64,000 nucleotides of DNA from NCBI GenBank assembly GCA_016871755.1, contig VHCJ01000008.1, positions 1-64,000 on the forward strand, given 5' to 3'. Position numbers and translations under genes: made by a program. The notes beneath the pieces are model-generated. The model did not search any database. It was not told where the DNA came from and saw nothing but the letters and a program-made list of their open reading frames with translations. This document shows, piece after piece, positions 9,379-18,366 of the stretch. Numbering within the stretch: position 1 is the stretch's first letter; each line of letters begins with the position of its first letter. The stretch is from Verrucomicrobiota bacterium (GTDB lineage: Bacteria; Verrucomicrobiota; Verrucomicrobiia; Opitutales; Opitutaceae).

Positions 9379-10422
9379 ATGACGACAGAACCGTCCCGAC
9401 CCATGAGCCCGCGTTCCCTGCCGCCGGGCGCCCGGATTGATTGCCACACCCATATTGGCTTCGATGCGCTTTTCTACCTCCAAGGTTGGTCCCCGTACTG
9501 CCTCGACATTCCGCGGCTGTTCCTCGAGGCCGAGCAGGCCGCGATGGACGCGCTGATCGTCTTTCCGTTCATCTCGTACCTTGGCTTGGATCAGGAGGCG
9601 TTGCTCCGCAACCGCATCGAATTGCCGGAGTCGTCGCGCGTCACGCCCTACGAGTTCGAGAACCGCCGGCTCTGCGAGGAAATCCAGCAGCAATCGCCTG
9701 AGCAGCGCCGCCGACTCTGGCCGTTCCTGATCGCAGATCCGGGCCGCCGGCAGGCGCGCCAAGTCGAGTCGTGGCGGAGACTCCCCGCGGATTACGTCGT
9801 GCATGGGATCAAGATTCAGGGCACGATCATCCAGTCGAAGGTGATCCGGCTTCTGGATGAGGGGTCGTGCATCCTCGACTACGCGGAGGAGCATGACCTG
9901 CCGCTGCTGATTCACTCGAGCATCAAGCCGAGTGATGAGTGGTCGCAGTGTGTCGACCTGCTGCGCGTCGCGGAGGCCCGGCCGCGAGTCCGGTTCATTC
10001 TTGCGCACTCCTGCCGTTTCCACCTGCCCAGTCTCCGGCGGGTGGCGGAGCTTCCCAACGCCTGGTTCGACTGCTCCGCGCACGTCATTCACTGCGAGTG
10101 CGCGGCGTCGAACCTGCCGGCAGTGGCCGTGCCGGCGGAGCGGTTCCCGACCGACTACTCATCTCCCGAGCGGGTTCTCCACGACCTTGCCGAGGCGTTT
10201 CCGGACAAGCTCGTCTGGGGCAGCGACGCCCCGTATCACTCGATTCACTACGAGCACGTGAAGCTCAAGAGTTCCTACCGCCGCGAGGTGGAGTGCCTCG
10301 ATGCGCTGCCGGCCGACCTGCGGGACCGGGTTTGTCGCCGCAACACGCTGGCGTGGCTGGGCCGCGCTGACCGGTTGCCGGGCGTTGAAGCCCCGGCGCT
10401 GTCCCCGGAGGCTGCGCCATGA
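9379..10422 (+). CDS. Amidohydrolase family protein (amidohydrolase 2 type)
   Basis: This 347-residue TIM-barrel metal-dependent hydrolase or decarboxylase has the first metal-binding pair in CHTHIG near residue 23. Further candidate ligands are in LLIHSS and ILAHSCRFH, and a catalytic Asp lies in VWGSDAPYHS. Members of PF04909 include lactonases, decarboxylases and hydro-lyases acting on hydroxy or aromatic acids; few cleave amides. In this operon it may open a lactone or ring before CoA activation. Its stop overlaps the symporter start (ATGA at 10419-10422), which indicates translational coupling. The exact reaction is unknown. Confidence 0.85.
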   Translation: MTTEPSRPMSPRSLPPGARIDCHTHIGFDALFYLQGWSPYCLDIPRLFLEAEQAAMDALIVFPFISYLGLDQEALLRNRIELPESSRVTPYEFENRRLCEEIQQQSPEQRRRLWPFLIADPGRRQARQVESWRRLPADYVVHGIKIQGTIIQSKVIRLLDEGSCILDYAEEHDLPLLIHSSIKPSDEWSQCVDLLRVAEARPRVRFILAHSCRFHLPSLRRVAELPNAWFDCSAHVIHCECAASNLPAVAVPAERFPTDYSSPERVLHDLAEAFPDKLVWGSDAPYHSIHYEHVKLKSSYRREVECLDALPADLRDRVCRRNTLAWLGRADRLPGVEAPALSPEAAP

Positions 10423-12221
10423 GCATGGCACCGCTGGACTGGTCGATTGTCGTCCTTTCCCTGGCGATCTGCTTCCTGCCGGCCCTGCGCTTTGGACGAC
10501 AGGCGGGCTCAAGCACCGCGGAGTTCTTCGTCTCGGGCCGGTCAGTGCCGTGGTGGCTGGCCGGTCTTTCGATGGTGGCCACGACGTTTTCCACGGGCAC
10601 GCCCCTGCTGGTCACGGACATGGTGCGTCGGCAGGGCGTCGCCAGCAACTGGGCGCTGCTCGCGTTTGCGCTCACCGGGGTGGTCACGATCTTCTTCTTC
10701 GCCCGCCTGTGGCGACGTTCCGGGGTGATGACCGATCTCGAGTTCTACGAACTTCGGTACTCGGGTCGTGCGGCGGGTGCCGTGCGCGGTTTCCGGGCGG
10801 TCTACCTCGGACTGTTCTTCAATGTTCTGGTCATGGCTTCGGTCAACCTTGCCGCCTGCAAGATGGGGGCCTTGCTCTTTGGCTTCACCATGTGGGAGAC
10901 GCTCGCGGTGTCGGGCCTGCTCAGCGTGATTTTCGCGGCCTACTCCGGCCTGTGGGGCGTTCTGGTGATCGACCTGATCCAGTTGGTCTTCATGATGGCG
11001 GCAGTCACCGCAGGCGCCTATTTCGCCCTGCAGGCTCCCGGGGTCGGGGGCCTGTCCGGCATGGTGGAGAAGCTTTCCGCCAGCAGCGCGGCGGGAGGGA
11101 TCGACTACCTCGCGTTCCTGCCCGACTTCTCGAATCACTGGGACATCGCGGTGGCGGTGTTCATCATGCCTCTGGCGGTCCAATGGTGGGCCGTGTGGTA
11201 TCCTGGCGCGGAACCGGGCGGGGGAAGCTTCATCGCGCAACGCATGCTCGCGTCAAAGTCGGAGAGGGACTCGATCGGCGCGGTCCTCCTGTTCAACTTC
11301 GGACACTACGTCTTGCGTCCCTGGCCGTGGATCATCACGGCACTGGCCTCGTTGATCGTGTTTCCGACGCTGGCGGACATCCAGCGTGAGTTTCCCCACG
11401 TGGAGGCGAGGCTGGTGCATCACGACATTGCCTACGTGGCGATGTGGAAGTTCCTGCCGGCCGGCTTCCTTGGTCTTATGGTCGCGGGCATGATCGCTGC
11501 ACATTCCAGCACCATCACGACCCTGCTGAACTGGGGCGGCAGCTATCTGGTGCATGACTGCTACCGACGCTTCGTCCGTCCCGTTGCTTCGGAGAGGCAC
11601 TATGTGTTCGTCGGCCGGCTGATGACGCTCTTGCTGTTCCTCCTCTCCTGCCTGCTCACCGCCGTTCTGGAGTCCGCCAAGGGCAACTTCGAGATCATGC
11701 TGCAGATCGGGGCCGGCACGGGCCTCCTGTACCTGCTCCGCTGGTATTGGTGGCGGATCACGGCTTGGTGCGAAATCGTCGCGATGGTGAGTTCGTTCGC
11801 GATCTCGCTCGTGCTCTTCGTCCTTGAGCGGCAAGGAGTGGTGGGGTTCTCCACCCACCAAAAGCTTCTGATCACGGTCGCCGTGACCACGGCCTGCTGG
11901 GTGGCGACGGCCTATCTGGGCCCGCAGACCGATCGGGCGGCGCTGATTGAGTTCTGTCGGCGGGTCCGGCCGCGGGGGCCGGGTTGGGGAGCGATCCGCC
12001 GCGAGGCCGGGATCGATGAATCCGGCTCGGGCGACAGCCTGCCCCTCGCGCTGCTGGGTTGCTCCCTCGGCTGCGCGACGATCTGGGCCGCGATGTTTGC
12101 GATCGGCAGTCTCTGCTACGGCCGGATCGGCCTCGCCGCGGGCCTCACCGCGATCACCGTTGCGGCGGGTGCGGGACTGGTGGGGGTGGTGCGGCGGGTG
12201 ATGGACGCCTCGCCGCGGTAG
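10419..12221 (+). CDS. Sodium/solute symporter (SSS family)
   Basis: This inner-membrane transporter of 600 residues has many hydrophobic helices and couples Na+ entry to uptake of a sugar, polyol or organic solute. The N-terminal helices with [15 protein letters not shown] and [13 protein letters not shown] match the SSS signature region. A second in-frame ATG lies two codons downstream. It is coupled to the amidohydrolase by an ATGA overlap and followed 17 bases later by the NagB-like gene, so it is probably the inner-membrane partner of the TonB receptor at 1290-4280. A run of histidines or long tail is absent; the C-terminus ends in extra helices (from about residue 540). Confidence 0.92.
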   Translation: MSMAPLDWSIVVLSLAICFLPALRFGRQAGSSTAEFFVSGRSVPWWLAGLSMVATTFSTGTPLLVTDMVRRQGVASNWALLAFALTGVVTIFFFARLWRRSGVMTDLEFYELRYSGRAAGAVRGFRAVYLGLFFNVLVMASVNLAACKMGALLFGFTMWETLAVSGLLSVIFAAYSGLWGVLVIDLIQLVFMMAAVTAGAYFALQAPGVGGLSGMVEKLSASSAAGGIDYLAFLPDFSNHWDIAVAVFIMPLAVQWWAVWYPGAEPGGGSFIAQRMLASKSERDSIGAVLLFNFGHYVLRPWPWIITALASLIVFPTLADIQREFPHVEARLVHHDIAYVAMWKFLPAGFLGLMVAGMIAAHSSTITTLLNWGGSYLVHDCYRRFVRPVASERHYVFVGRLMTLLLFLLSCLLTAVLESAKGNFEIMLQIGAGTGLLYLLRWYWWRITAWCEIVAMVSSFAISLVLFVLERQGVVGFSTHQKLLITVAVTTACWVATAYLGPQTDRAALIEFCRRVRPRGPGWGAIRREAGIDESGSGDSLPLALLGCSLGCATIWAAMFAIGSLCYGRIGLAAGLTAITVAAGAGLVGVVRRVMDASPR

Positions 12222-12238
12222 AGGAAGCCCGACTTTCT

Positions 12239-13174
12239 ATGGCACGCAAACTCAGTTCGATCGCACCTGATTGGTGGGATTACACCACGCTCGACCGAGC
12301 CTTGCTGGAGGAGGCGGCGCGGCTCACGCCGGGCGACATGGCCGGCCTCTCTCGCGAGGGATTCGAAGTCGTGTTCTACGACACGCTGGAAGAGTTCTAC
12401 CTGGCCGAGGCGCTGGAGTACATCGAAGCATGGAGGCAGTCCACCCCCGATAATCCAGCCGGCATCTGCGGCCCCATTGGGCCGACCGAGCAATTACCGC
12501 TCGTCGCTCGTCTTGTGAACGAGCTCGGTCTGTCGCTCCGTGATGCGCACTTCTGGGGAATGGACGAGTGGTTCGACGTTGCGACGGGGCGCGAGGTTCC
12601 CGTCACCCATCCGCTGTCCTTCGAGCGGGCGGACCGCGAACTGTGCTTCAACCGAATTAGACCCGAGCTGGCGATCCGGGAGCAGAACCTTCACTTCCCG
12701 AAGGCGGACCTCGCCGCCTACCGGCAGAGCTGGCAGGGCGTGCGGTGCGTGGTGATGCAGGGCGGGCAGGGCGACATCAAGCACTGGGCCTTCAACGATC
12801 CGGTCAGGCGCGAAGGACCCTACCGTGACGCGCCGCCCACGTCAGCGGAATTCCGACGTCTGGCCACCCGGATCGTCGATCTGCACCCCGTGACCCTCTC
12901 GCAAAACGCGCGGACCTCCGGTGGGGGCAACATATCGTTGGTACCCACCAAAGCGATCACGGTCGGCCCCGCCGAGACATGGCTCGCTGAAAGGGTCTCG
13001 ATCTGGCAGGCGGGAATGCACGACAGCCCGTTCGGGCAGCGCCTGACGACCCTGATGATCAGCAAGGGAATTGCCGACAGCGCCGTGCCCATGTCGCTGC
13101 TCGCCGAGCACCCCAACGTTCGTTTCAACTTCTACCGCGGCGGCATCGGGACGTGTCAGGTGGAGATGCATTGA
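12239..13174 (+). CDS. NagB-like glucosamine-6-phosphate isomerase/deaminase homologue
   Basis: This 311-residue protein resembles glucosamine-6-phosphate deaminase/6-phosphogluconolactonase-fold proteins. The ATG at 12239 has a good ribosome site, GAGGAA, 12 bases upstream, overlapping the symporter stop. NagB landmarks are present but altered: [10 protein letters not shown] (Asp109, Glu110) for the usual NMDEY, and [11 protein letters not shown] (Asp179, His182, Asp187) for DGHIAFNEP, which inserts one residue between Asp and His and swaps Glu for Asp. [12 protein letters not shown] matches the later conserved segment. It may deaminate or isomerise a different aminosugar or keto-sugar phosphate. 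It is the last gene of the operon, and lacI faces it 9 bases away. Confidence 0.78.
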   Translation: MARKLSSIAPDWWDYTTLDRALLEEAARLTPGDMAGLSREGFEVVFYDTLEEFYLAEALEYIEAWRQSTPDNPAGICGPIGPTEQLPLVARLVNELGLSLRDAHFWGMDEWFDVATGREVPVTHPLSFERADRELCFNRIRPELAIREQNLHFPKADLAAYRQSWQGVRCVVMQGGQGDIKHWAFNDPVRREGPYRDAPPTSAEFRRLATRIVDLHPVTLSQNARTSGGGNISLVPTKAITVGPAETWLAERVSIWQAGMHDSPFGQRLTTLMISKGIADSAVPMSLLAEHPNVRFNFYRGGIGTCQVEMH

Positions 13175-13183
13175 GACGGCGGG

Positions 13184-14212
13184 TCATTTGCCAACACCGC
13201 GTGGTGTCGCCTCAGGCAGGAGTTCGTCATGGCTCCACAGGCCCTCGATCAGCAGGGTTCGTGGCCGCTTGGGCACGCCGCGCTGATTGTGCTGCAGCAG
13301 CGAGACGACGCGGTCCACCGCTGCCTCGCCGATCACCTCGAAGTCTCGGCTCACTCCCGGCATCGGATGCGGAGCCTCGTCCACGTTGAGGCTCACGGCT
13401 GGCAACGACTGTGGAATCCTTCCCAGTTCCTCCAGACGCCAAGGATCGAGGCAGATGAGACAGTCGGGGCGCTCCCGGCGAAGCCATGGGGTCAGCGAGG
13501 GATCATCCGGATCCTCAACCAGCAGGGGTTCGATTGCATCGGCGCCCCGTGTCGATCGTTGCTCGGCCAGATAGGCCGCGTACCAAAGGTCGAACGTCAC
13601 CGAACTCACGTTGCGGTCGAGAAAGAGCCCGATCCGCCGGTACCCCTTCTCGCGGCAGCGGGCCAGCGCCAGCTTCATGCCGTGAAAGTAGTCGTGCGAG
13701 ATGCGATCGAGGTCGGGTCGCCGCACCGAGTAGCCCACCGAGACGACGCTGAAGCCCTGCCAGTCGAAGACCGGAAGAACCGCATCCTTGATCGGCATCG
13801 GTGCCACGATGATGCCGAGGATGCCCCGCGCCTCGAGAATCTGTTTCAGCCGCCCCGCCTTGAGCTGCGGCTCGTGCATCCAGAACGGCTCCAGGGCGTA
13901 GCCGATCTCGCGGGCGCGGGCGCGGGCGCCGTCGAAGAGGTCTCCATACGCGGGGGTAAACCGGCGCCAGCCATCCCGAGTGGGATGTCCGGTGAGGAAC
14001 GCCAAGGTCGCCTGGAAGCGGCTCCGTCCCCGCCGCCGGGTCGCCATCAGCGCAGCCACCAGGGGGTTGGAAACGTAGCCAAGTCGGGCCGCCACGGCGC
14101 GGACACGCTCCCGCGTCTCACTGGGAATGCCCGGGCGCGACCGCAGGGCGAGCGAGACAGTCGCGCGGCTCACCCCGGCTGCACGCGCCACGTCGTTCAT
14201 GGTGATTTTCAT
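13184..14212 (-). CDS. LacI-family transcriptional regulator
   Basis: This 342-residue repressor or activator has an N-terminal helix-turn-helix (residues 3-50: TMNDVARAAGVSRATVSLAL, then the hinge-proximal LGYVSNPLVAALM) and a periplasmic-binding-protein-like sensor domain to the end. It lies between two convergent or divergent groups: the uptake/CoA operon on one side (9-base gap, tail to tail) and the exported oxidoreductase group on the other (126 bases, head to head). Its start codon abuts a motif also found upstream of the TonB receptor, so it probably autoregulates and controls both groups. The inducer is likely a sugar or sugar phosphate, which is inference. Confidence 0.93.
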   Translation of the reverse strand: MKITMNDVARAAGVSRATVSLALRSRPGIPSETRERVRAVAARLGYVSNPLVAALMATRRRGRSRFQATLAFLTGHPTRDGWRRFTPAYGDLFDGARARAREIGYALEPFWMHEPQLKAGRLKQILEARGILGIIVAPMPIKDAVLPVFDWQGFSVVSVGYSVRRPDLDRISHDYFHGMKLALARCREKGYRRIGLFLDRNVSSVTFDLWYAAYLAEQRSTRGADAIEPLLVEDPDDPSLTPWLRRERPDCLICLDPWRLEELGRIPQSLPAVSLNVDEAPHPMPGVSRDFEVIGEAAVDRVVSLLQHNQRGVPKRPRTLLIEGLWSHDELLPEATPRGVGK

Positions 14213-14230
14213 TGAACGATGTTAGTAAAG
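14210..14230. promoter_or_regulatory. Candidate LacI operator in divergent lacI / oxidoreductase promoter
   Basis: TTGAACGATGT occupies 14212-14222, overlapping the first base of the lacI start codon, and GTAAAGCG follows at 14225-14232, a half-site form common for LacI-family proteins. The same 11-mer occurs at 1139-1149 before the TonB receptor. Binding here would block lacI translation or transcription initiation and could also affect the gene at 14339. This is inference from position and repetition only. Confidence 0.35.
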
Positions 14231-14338
14231 CGGCGCTGGCCCCCGAATCAAGGGTGAGAATGCTGACGGGTGCTTTCGACTGCGGTCCCGCTCCCTCCGA
14301 GGTTCGCGATGATCTCCTTCTGATGATTCGGCATTTTC

Positions 14339-15796
14339 ATGAGGCCCCACTCTGACCCCGGACGACGGCGGTTCTGCACCACCACTGCCTGGGCGGGCGT
14401 GGCCGGCCTCGCCGCGCCGCTCCTGCGGCCCTCAGGGTCGTTCGCGGCCGCCGCGGGGCCCGGGGCCAATGGTCGGCTGCAGCTTGGGTTGATCGGCTGC
14501 GGCAAGCAGGGTCCGCTTGTGCTCGCTCGTGCCGCCCTGCACCCGGACGTCGTCGTCACGGCCGCATGCGACGTCTACCCCGAGCGGGCGAAGGCGGTCG
14601 TGGGGATCCACCCGCGAACTTGCCGGGCTTTTGCCGACTATCGTGCGTTGCTGGCTTCGCCGGCGGTCGACGGGGTGATCATTGCCACGCCGCCCCATTG
14701 GCACGCGCTGATGGCCATCGATGCCATGGAGGCGGGCAAGGATGTCTATCTGGAGAAGCCGATGACGTTGTATCCCGCCGAGGATCTTGCGCTTCGGAAT
14801 GCGGCGCGCCGCACCGGTCGCATCTGCCAGATTGGCACCCAGTTCCACGCGTCCGACAACTACCGGCGCGCTGTCGAGACGGTGCGGGCGGGTTTCCTGG
14901 GCGACATCGCCACCGTGCGCTCGTTCCACGTCCTCAACCGCGGCCGCGCGGGGGTCGGTCGGCAGGATCCCTCGACGCGCGCCCCGGCTGGAGTCGACTG
15001 GAATCTCTGGTGCGGTCCAGGACCGCTCGTTCCCTTCAACCGCATCTTGGCCGACGGTTCGGGAAACGGCAACTCGTGGGTCTCCTACAGCGGGGGATGG
15101 ACGATGGGAATGGGCTCCCACGTGCTGGATCTCCCAGTCTGGGCGCTTGAACTCGGCTACCCTTCCGAGGTCTCCTCCTGCGGCGGGCGCTTCATCGTCG
15201 AAGACGACGGTGACGCCTATGACAACCACGAGGTGCTCCTTCGCTACCCAAAGCGGTTGGTCTCGTGGAAGACATCCCTCACCAACAGCTACGGTTTCGA
15301 CCTGCACGGGCGCCCGGTCCGGAACCGGCGCCTTGGAACATACTTCCACGGCACCCGGGGCACCATGTGGTGCGACTACTACGCCAACCGCATCGTGCCG
15401 GAGGGTGATGCGATGGACGACTGCATCAAACCCGAGGTCGCAGCGGTAAAGCAGGCGCCGGGCTACCCGCATCGAGTCGTCTACAGCGCCGCGGATCTCA
15501 AGCCCGTCTCCGCGAGGATCCCGTCGTCACCCGGTCACGAGTTTGAGTGGATCGAATGCATGAAGACGCGGCGGGAGCCGAGTTGCTCGCCGGAATACCA
15601 CAGCCGCATCAATCTGCCGCTCGTCCTGAGCCTGCTCTCGCTGAAGCTGGGGCGTTCGCTGCGACTTGACCCCGAGACACAGCAGATCATCGGCGATCCC
15701 GAGGCTACGCGGCTTTCCGTCCCGGAGTACCGCGCACCGTGGAGGTTTCCCGATCACTCGCTCGCGTCCGCAATCCACCCTCCCGCCCGCTCATGA
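14339..15796 (+). CDS. Tat-exported Gfo/Idh/MocA oxidoreductase
   Basis: This 485-residue NAD(P)-dependent oxidoreductase is probably exported folded through the Tat system: the N-terminus carries GRRRFCTTTAWAG followed by a hydrophobic stretch. The Rossmann domain starts at LQLGLIGCGKQG, and the family signature Glu-Lys-Pro is present in YLEKPMT near residue 140. The C-terminal alpha/beta domain runs to the end. Such proteins in Verrucomicrobia oxidise sugars or cyclic polyols in the periplasm with tightly held cofactor. It is the first gene of the group divergent from lacI, and its stop overlaps the next start (ATGA). Confidence 0.9.
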   Translation: MRPHSDPGRRRFCTTTAWAGVAGLAAPLLRPSGSFAAAAGPGANGRLQLGLIGCGKQGPLVLARAALHPDVVVTAACDVYPERAKAVVGIHPRTCRAFADYRALLASPAVDGVIIATPPHWHALMAIDAMEAGKDVYLEKPMTLYPAEDLALRNAARRTGRICQIGTQFHASDNYRRAVETVRAGFLGDIATVRSFHVLNRGRAGVGRQDPSTRAPAGVDWNLWCGPGPLVPFNRILADGSGNGNSWVSYSGGWTMGMGSHVLDLPVWALELGYPSEVSSCGGRFIVEDDGDAYDNHEVLLRYPKRLVSWKTSLTNSYGFDLHGRPVRNRRLGTYFHGTRGTMWCDYYANRIVPEGDAMDDCIKPEVAAVKQAPGYPHRVVYSAADLKPVSARIPSSPGHEFEWIECMKTRREPSCSPEYHSRINLPLVLSLLSLKLGRSLRLDPETQQIIGDPEATRLSVPEYRAPWRFPDHSLASAIHPPARS

Positions 15797-16701
15797 AACG
15801 AGATCCAGAGTCCACGGTTTTCTCCCGACGCCGCTTTCTTCACCACGCTGGCGTCGCCGCCGCCGGAGCCACGGTTGCCGCCTTTGCCCGGGCAGCCGCT
15901 CCGCGTCCGACCTATCAGATCGGTGCCTACACCCGCGCATGGGGAATGCGTGACTACCGGGTGGCGCTCGATGGAATGGTCGCAACCGGCTACCGGCACG
16001 TCGGTCTCAGTGTTCATGGCCCGCAGGGCAAAATGGCGCGGGTGATTGACCGCAACAGCGCCGATGAGCAGGCCGACGCGGTGGGGCGGGAGGTGAAGTC
16101 GCGCGGTCTCGGTCTCGTCGTGCTTTCGGGGGGCGAGTTCGAGATCAACAAGCCCATTCAGGAGGGGGCCGCGCAGCTGCGTCGCGTCGTCGATCTCGCC
16201 GTGATCTGCGGTGCACCTTGCGTGCAGGTCAACGAACCGTCGAAGACCGAGGCCGACCCCGTTTTCTACCGCGTGATGGCCGATTGCGCGGACTACGCCG
16301 CCGAGAGGCAGGTTGTCCTCACGGTTCATCCGCATGGGTTCTCGGGCGCTCACATCCGGCGGCAGCTGCGGATGGTCGGCGATCCGAACATTCGGATCAT
16401 GTACGATCCAGGGAACGTGGGGTTCTACTCGCATGGCGGCATCGACCTCGTGGACGACTCCGCGGCTTTGGACGGCGTCGTGCATGGCATGTCCGTGAAG
16501 GACTTTCGTCTTGAGCCGAGGGATGTGATGATCACGCCGGGAACCGGCCAGGTCGACTTCGCGCGCGTGCTCGCCCGCCTGCGGGCGGGGGGGTTCACCA
16601 AGGGCCCTCTTTCCGTCGAGTGTCTGCAGCCCGGCACTCTTGAGCAGGTGAACGAGGAAGCGCGCCGCGCGCGCCGCCTCGTCGAGGAACTCGTCGCTTG
16701 A
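15793..16701 (+). CDS. Tat-exported sugar isomerase/epimerase (TIM barrel)
   Basis: This 302-residue protein is of the xylose-isomerase-like TIM-barrel family (AP-endonuclease-2 fold). The ATG at 15793 overlaps the previous stop (ATGA) and starts directly on a Tat signal, FSRRRFLHHAGVAAAGA. Conserved segments include VQVNEPSK, LTVHPHGF, IMYDPGNVGFY and LSVECLQPG, which carry probable metal ligands (Glu, His, Asp, Glu). It probably interconverts a keto- and an aldo-sugar or epimerises an oxidised sugar made by the flanking oxidoreductases. Substrate unknown. Confidence 0.88.
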   Translation: MKRDPESTVFSRRRFLHHAGVAAAGATVAAFARAAAPRPTYQIGAYTRAWGMRDYRVALDGMVATGYRHVGLSVHGPQGKMARVIDRNSADEQADAVGREVKSRGLGLVVLSGGEFEINKPIQEGAAQLRRVVDLAVICGAPCVQVNEPSKTEADPVFYRVMADCADYAAERQVVLTVHPHGFSGAHIRRQLRMVGDPNIRIMYDPGNVGFYSHGGIDLVDDSAALDGVVHGMSVKDFRLEPRDVMITPGTGQVDFARVLARLRAGGFTKGPLSVECLQPGTLEQVNEEARRARRLVEELVA

Positions 16702-16747
16702 GCCTTCCACCCGCCCTCGTTTCCTCCGCCCCCGCTTCTCTTCCCCC

Positions 16748-18169
16748 ATGAAAACCAACCGTCGCCAGTTCCTCAAGACCACGGGCCTCGCTGGCCTTGG
16801 CATCACCGCCGTTCCCGCCGCTGCGCACGCGTCCTCCGGCGTCACCGCCAAAGCGCCCTTCAAGCAGGCCCAGCCGCAGCGCTTCAACATGCACGGCTAT
16901 GCCGCGCCCAAGCTCCCGATCGTCAGGATCGGACTCATCGGCATCGGCGACCGGGGAGGCGCCGCCCTTCAACGCCTGATCAAGATTGAGGGAGTGCAGA
17001 TCACGGCGCTTGCGGACGTCAAACCGGAGGCGGTGAGCCGCGGCGTCGCCATCGTGAAGGCCCGCGCACACAGTCCCGCAACCTACTCGGGCGGTGCAGA
17101 GGATTGGAAGAAGCTGTGCGATCGCAGCGATGTCGACCTCGTCTACATCTGCACGCCTTGGCTTCTGCACACGACGCAGGCCGTCTATGCCATGGAGCGG
17201 GGCAAGCACGTCGCGCCGGAACTCCCCGTCGCCCTCACGATCGAGGATTGCTGGAAGCTGGTCGAGACGTCGGAAAAGACGCGCCGACACTGTATCGTTC
17301 TGGGCAACCAGTGCTTCAACTCGTTTGAGCTGCTCACGCTGAACATGGCCCGGCAGGGCTTCTTCGGAAAGCTGGTCCACGGCGACGGCGCTTACAGCCG
17401 CAACATGCTTCCGATCAAGTTCCGCAAGGAAAAGCTCTGGTTCTTCGAACGCGACATCGACCGGATCGGCGCATTGTACAACATCCACGGAATTGGTCCC
17501 ATCGCCCAAAAGATGGAGATCAACTGCGGCGACCGCATGGAGTACATGAGTTCCGTTACCGGGGACGACTTCACCATGGGTGAGAAGGTCAAGGAGATGG
17601 CCGCGCAGGATCCCTTCTGGCAGCCGTACGTCGGACGCAGGTTCAACGGGAATATGACGACCTGCATCGTCCGCACCGCCCGGGGCCGGACCATGATGTT
17701 TCAGTACGATCACTTCTCGGCGCGTCCGGCGACGAAGGTCCATCTCATCAGCGGCACCAAGGCACTGGCCATGATGGAACCTCCTCCTTCCCGCTTCTAC
17801 ACCAACGAGAAGGATCGCTGGCTGACGGATCAGGAGTATCAGGCACTCGTCGCACAGTACACGCCCGAGATCTCAAAGCGTGTCGGAGCCATGGCGGAGA
17901 AGGTCGGCGGAGGCACCGAGTACTATCATGGCGGTATGGACACCGTCATGGACTGGCGCATGATTGATTGTCTGCGTAATGGGCTACCCGTTGAGCAAAA
18001 CGTGTACGATGCCGCCTCTTGGAGCGCGTTGATCGAGCTGACCAGTTGGTCGTCGAGCCATCGGGCGCAGTCCGTAGACGTGCCCGACTTCACCGGTGGC
18101 GCGTGGAAGACCAATCGTCCGTTGATGGACCTTGCGCTCACGACCGGCGGCACGACGCGCTTCGTCTAG
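16748..18169 (+). CDS. GH109-like Gfo/Idh/MocA protein, Tat-exported (possible NAD-dependent glycosidase)
   Basis: This 473-residue protein has a Tat signal (TNRRQFLKTTGLAG) and a Rossmann domain (VRIGLIGIGDRGG). The usual Glu-Lys-Pro is replaced: GKHVAPELPV, as in glycoside hydrolase family 109, which reads Glu-Val-Pro there. Further GH109-like stretches are CWKLVETSEKTRRHC, LNMARQGFFGKLVHGDGAY and NIHGIGPIAQ. GH109 enzymes hydrolyse alpha-N-acetylgalactosaminides by transient NAD oxidation, so this may be a periplasmic glycosidase instead of a dehydrogenase. It lies 46 bases after the isomerase. The GH109 link rests on recalled family features and needs a profile search. Confidence 0.8.
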   Translation: MKTNRRQFLKTTGLAGLGITAVPAAAHASSGVTAKAPFKQAQPQRFNMHGYAAPKLPIVRIGLIGIGDRGGAALQRLIKIEGVQITALADVKPEAVSRGVAIVKARAHSPATYSGGAEDWKKLCDRSDVDLVYICTPWLLHTTQAVYAMERGKHVAPELPVALTIEDCWKLVETSEKTRRHCIVLGNQCFNSFELLTLNMARQGFFGKLVHGDGAYSRNMLPIKFRKEKLWFFERDIDRIGALYNIHGIGPIAQKMEINCGDRMEYMSSVTGDDFTMGEKVKEMAAQDPFWQPYVGRRFNGNMTTCIVRTARGRTMMFQYDHFSARPATKVHLISGTKALAMMEPPPSRFYTNEKDRWLTDQEYQALVAQYTPEISKRVGAMAEKVGGGTEYYHGGMDTVMDWRMIDCLRNGLPVEQNVYDAASWSALIELTSWSSSHRAQSVDVPDFTGGAWKTNRPLMDLALTTGGTTRFV

Positions 18170-18287
18170 TCAAGCGCGTCAGACCGAGCATCTTTGCTCC
18201 CGAGGGATTGGCGGCGGATTTCCGTGGACGGGGTCCACCCCCGCGTGTTCCGCTGGCGATCGTCGGCCAAGCCGGATCGTGGCCCTT

Positions 18288-18311
18288 CCCCGCGCTCCGG
18301 CAAACGCGGGG
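18288..18311 (+). terminator. GC-rich hairpin between oxidoreductase genes
   Basis: A perfect 7-bp inverted repeat (CCCCGCG/CGCGGGG) with a 10-base loop lies 118 bases after the GH109-like gene and 56 bases before the next start. No T-run follows. It may attenuate read-through into the gene at 18367. Confidence 0.25.
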
Positions 18312-18366
18312 AGCGACTTTCGACCGTTTCCGCGACACCGACTCCCTACCTCCTGTCCTTACCGCC

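Noticed and set aside
7741-10092. Long minus-strand frame under the dehydrogenase and amidohydrolase genes
   Set aside because: Both plus-strand genes have intact signatures and operon spacing; the opposite frame shows no recognisable domain.
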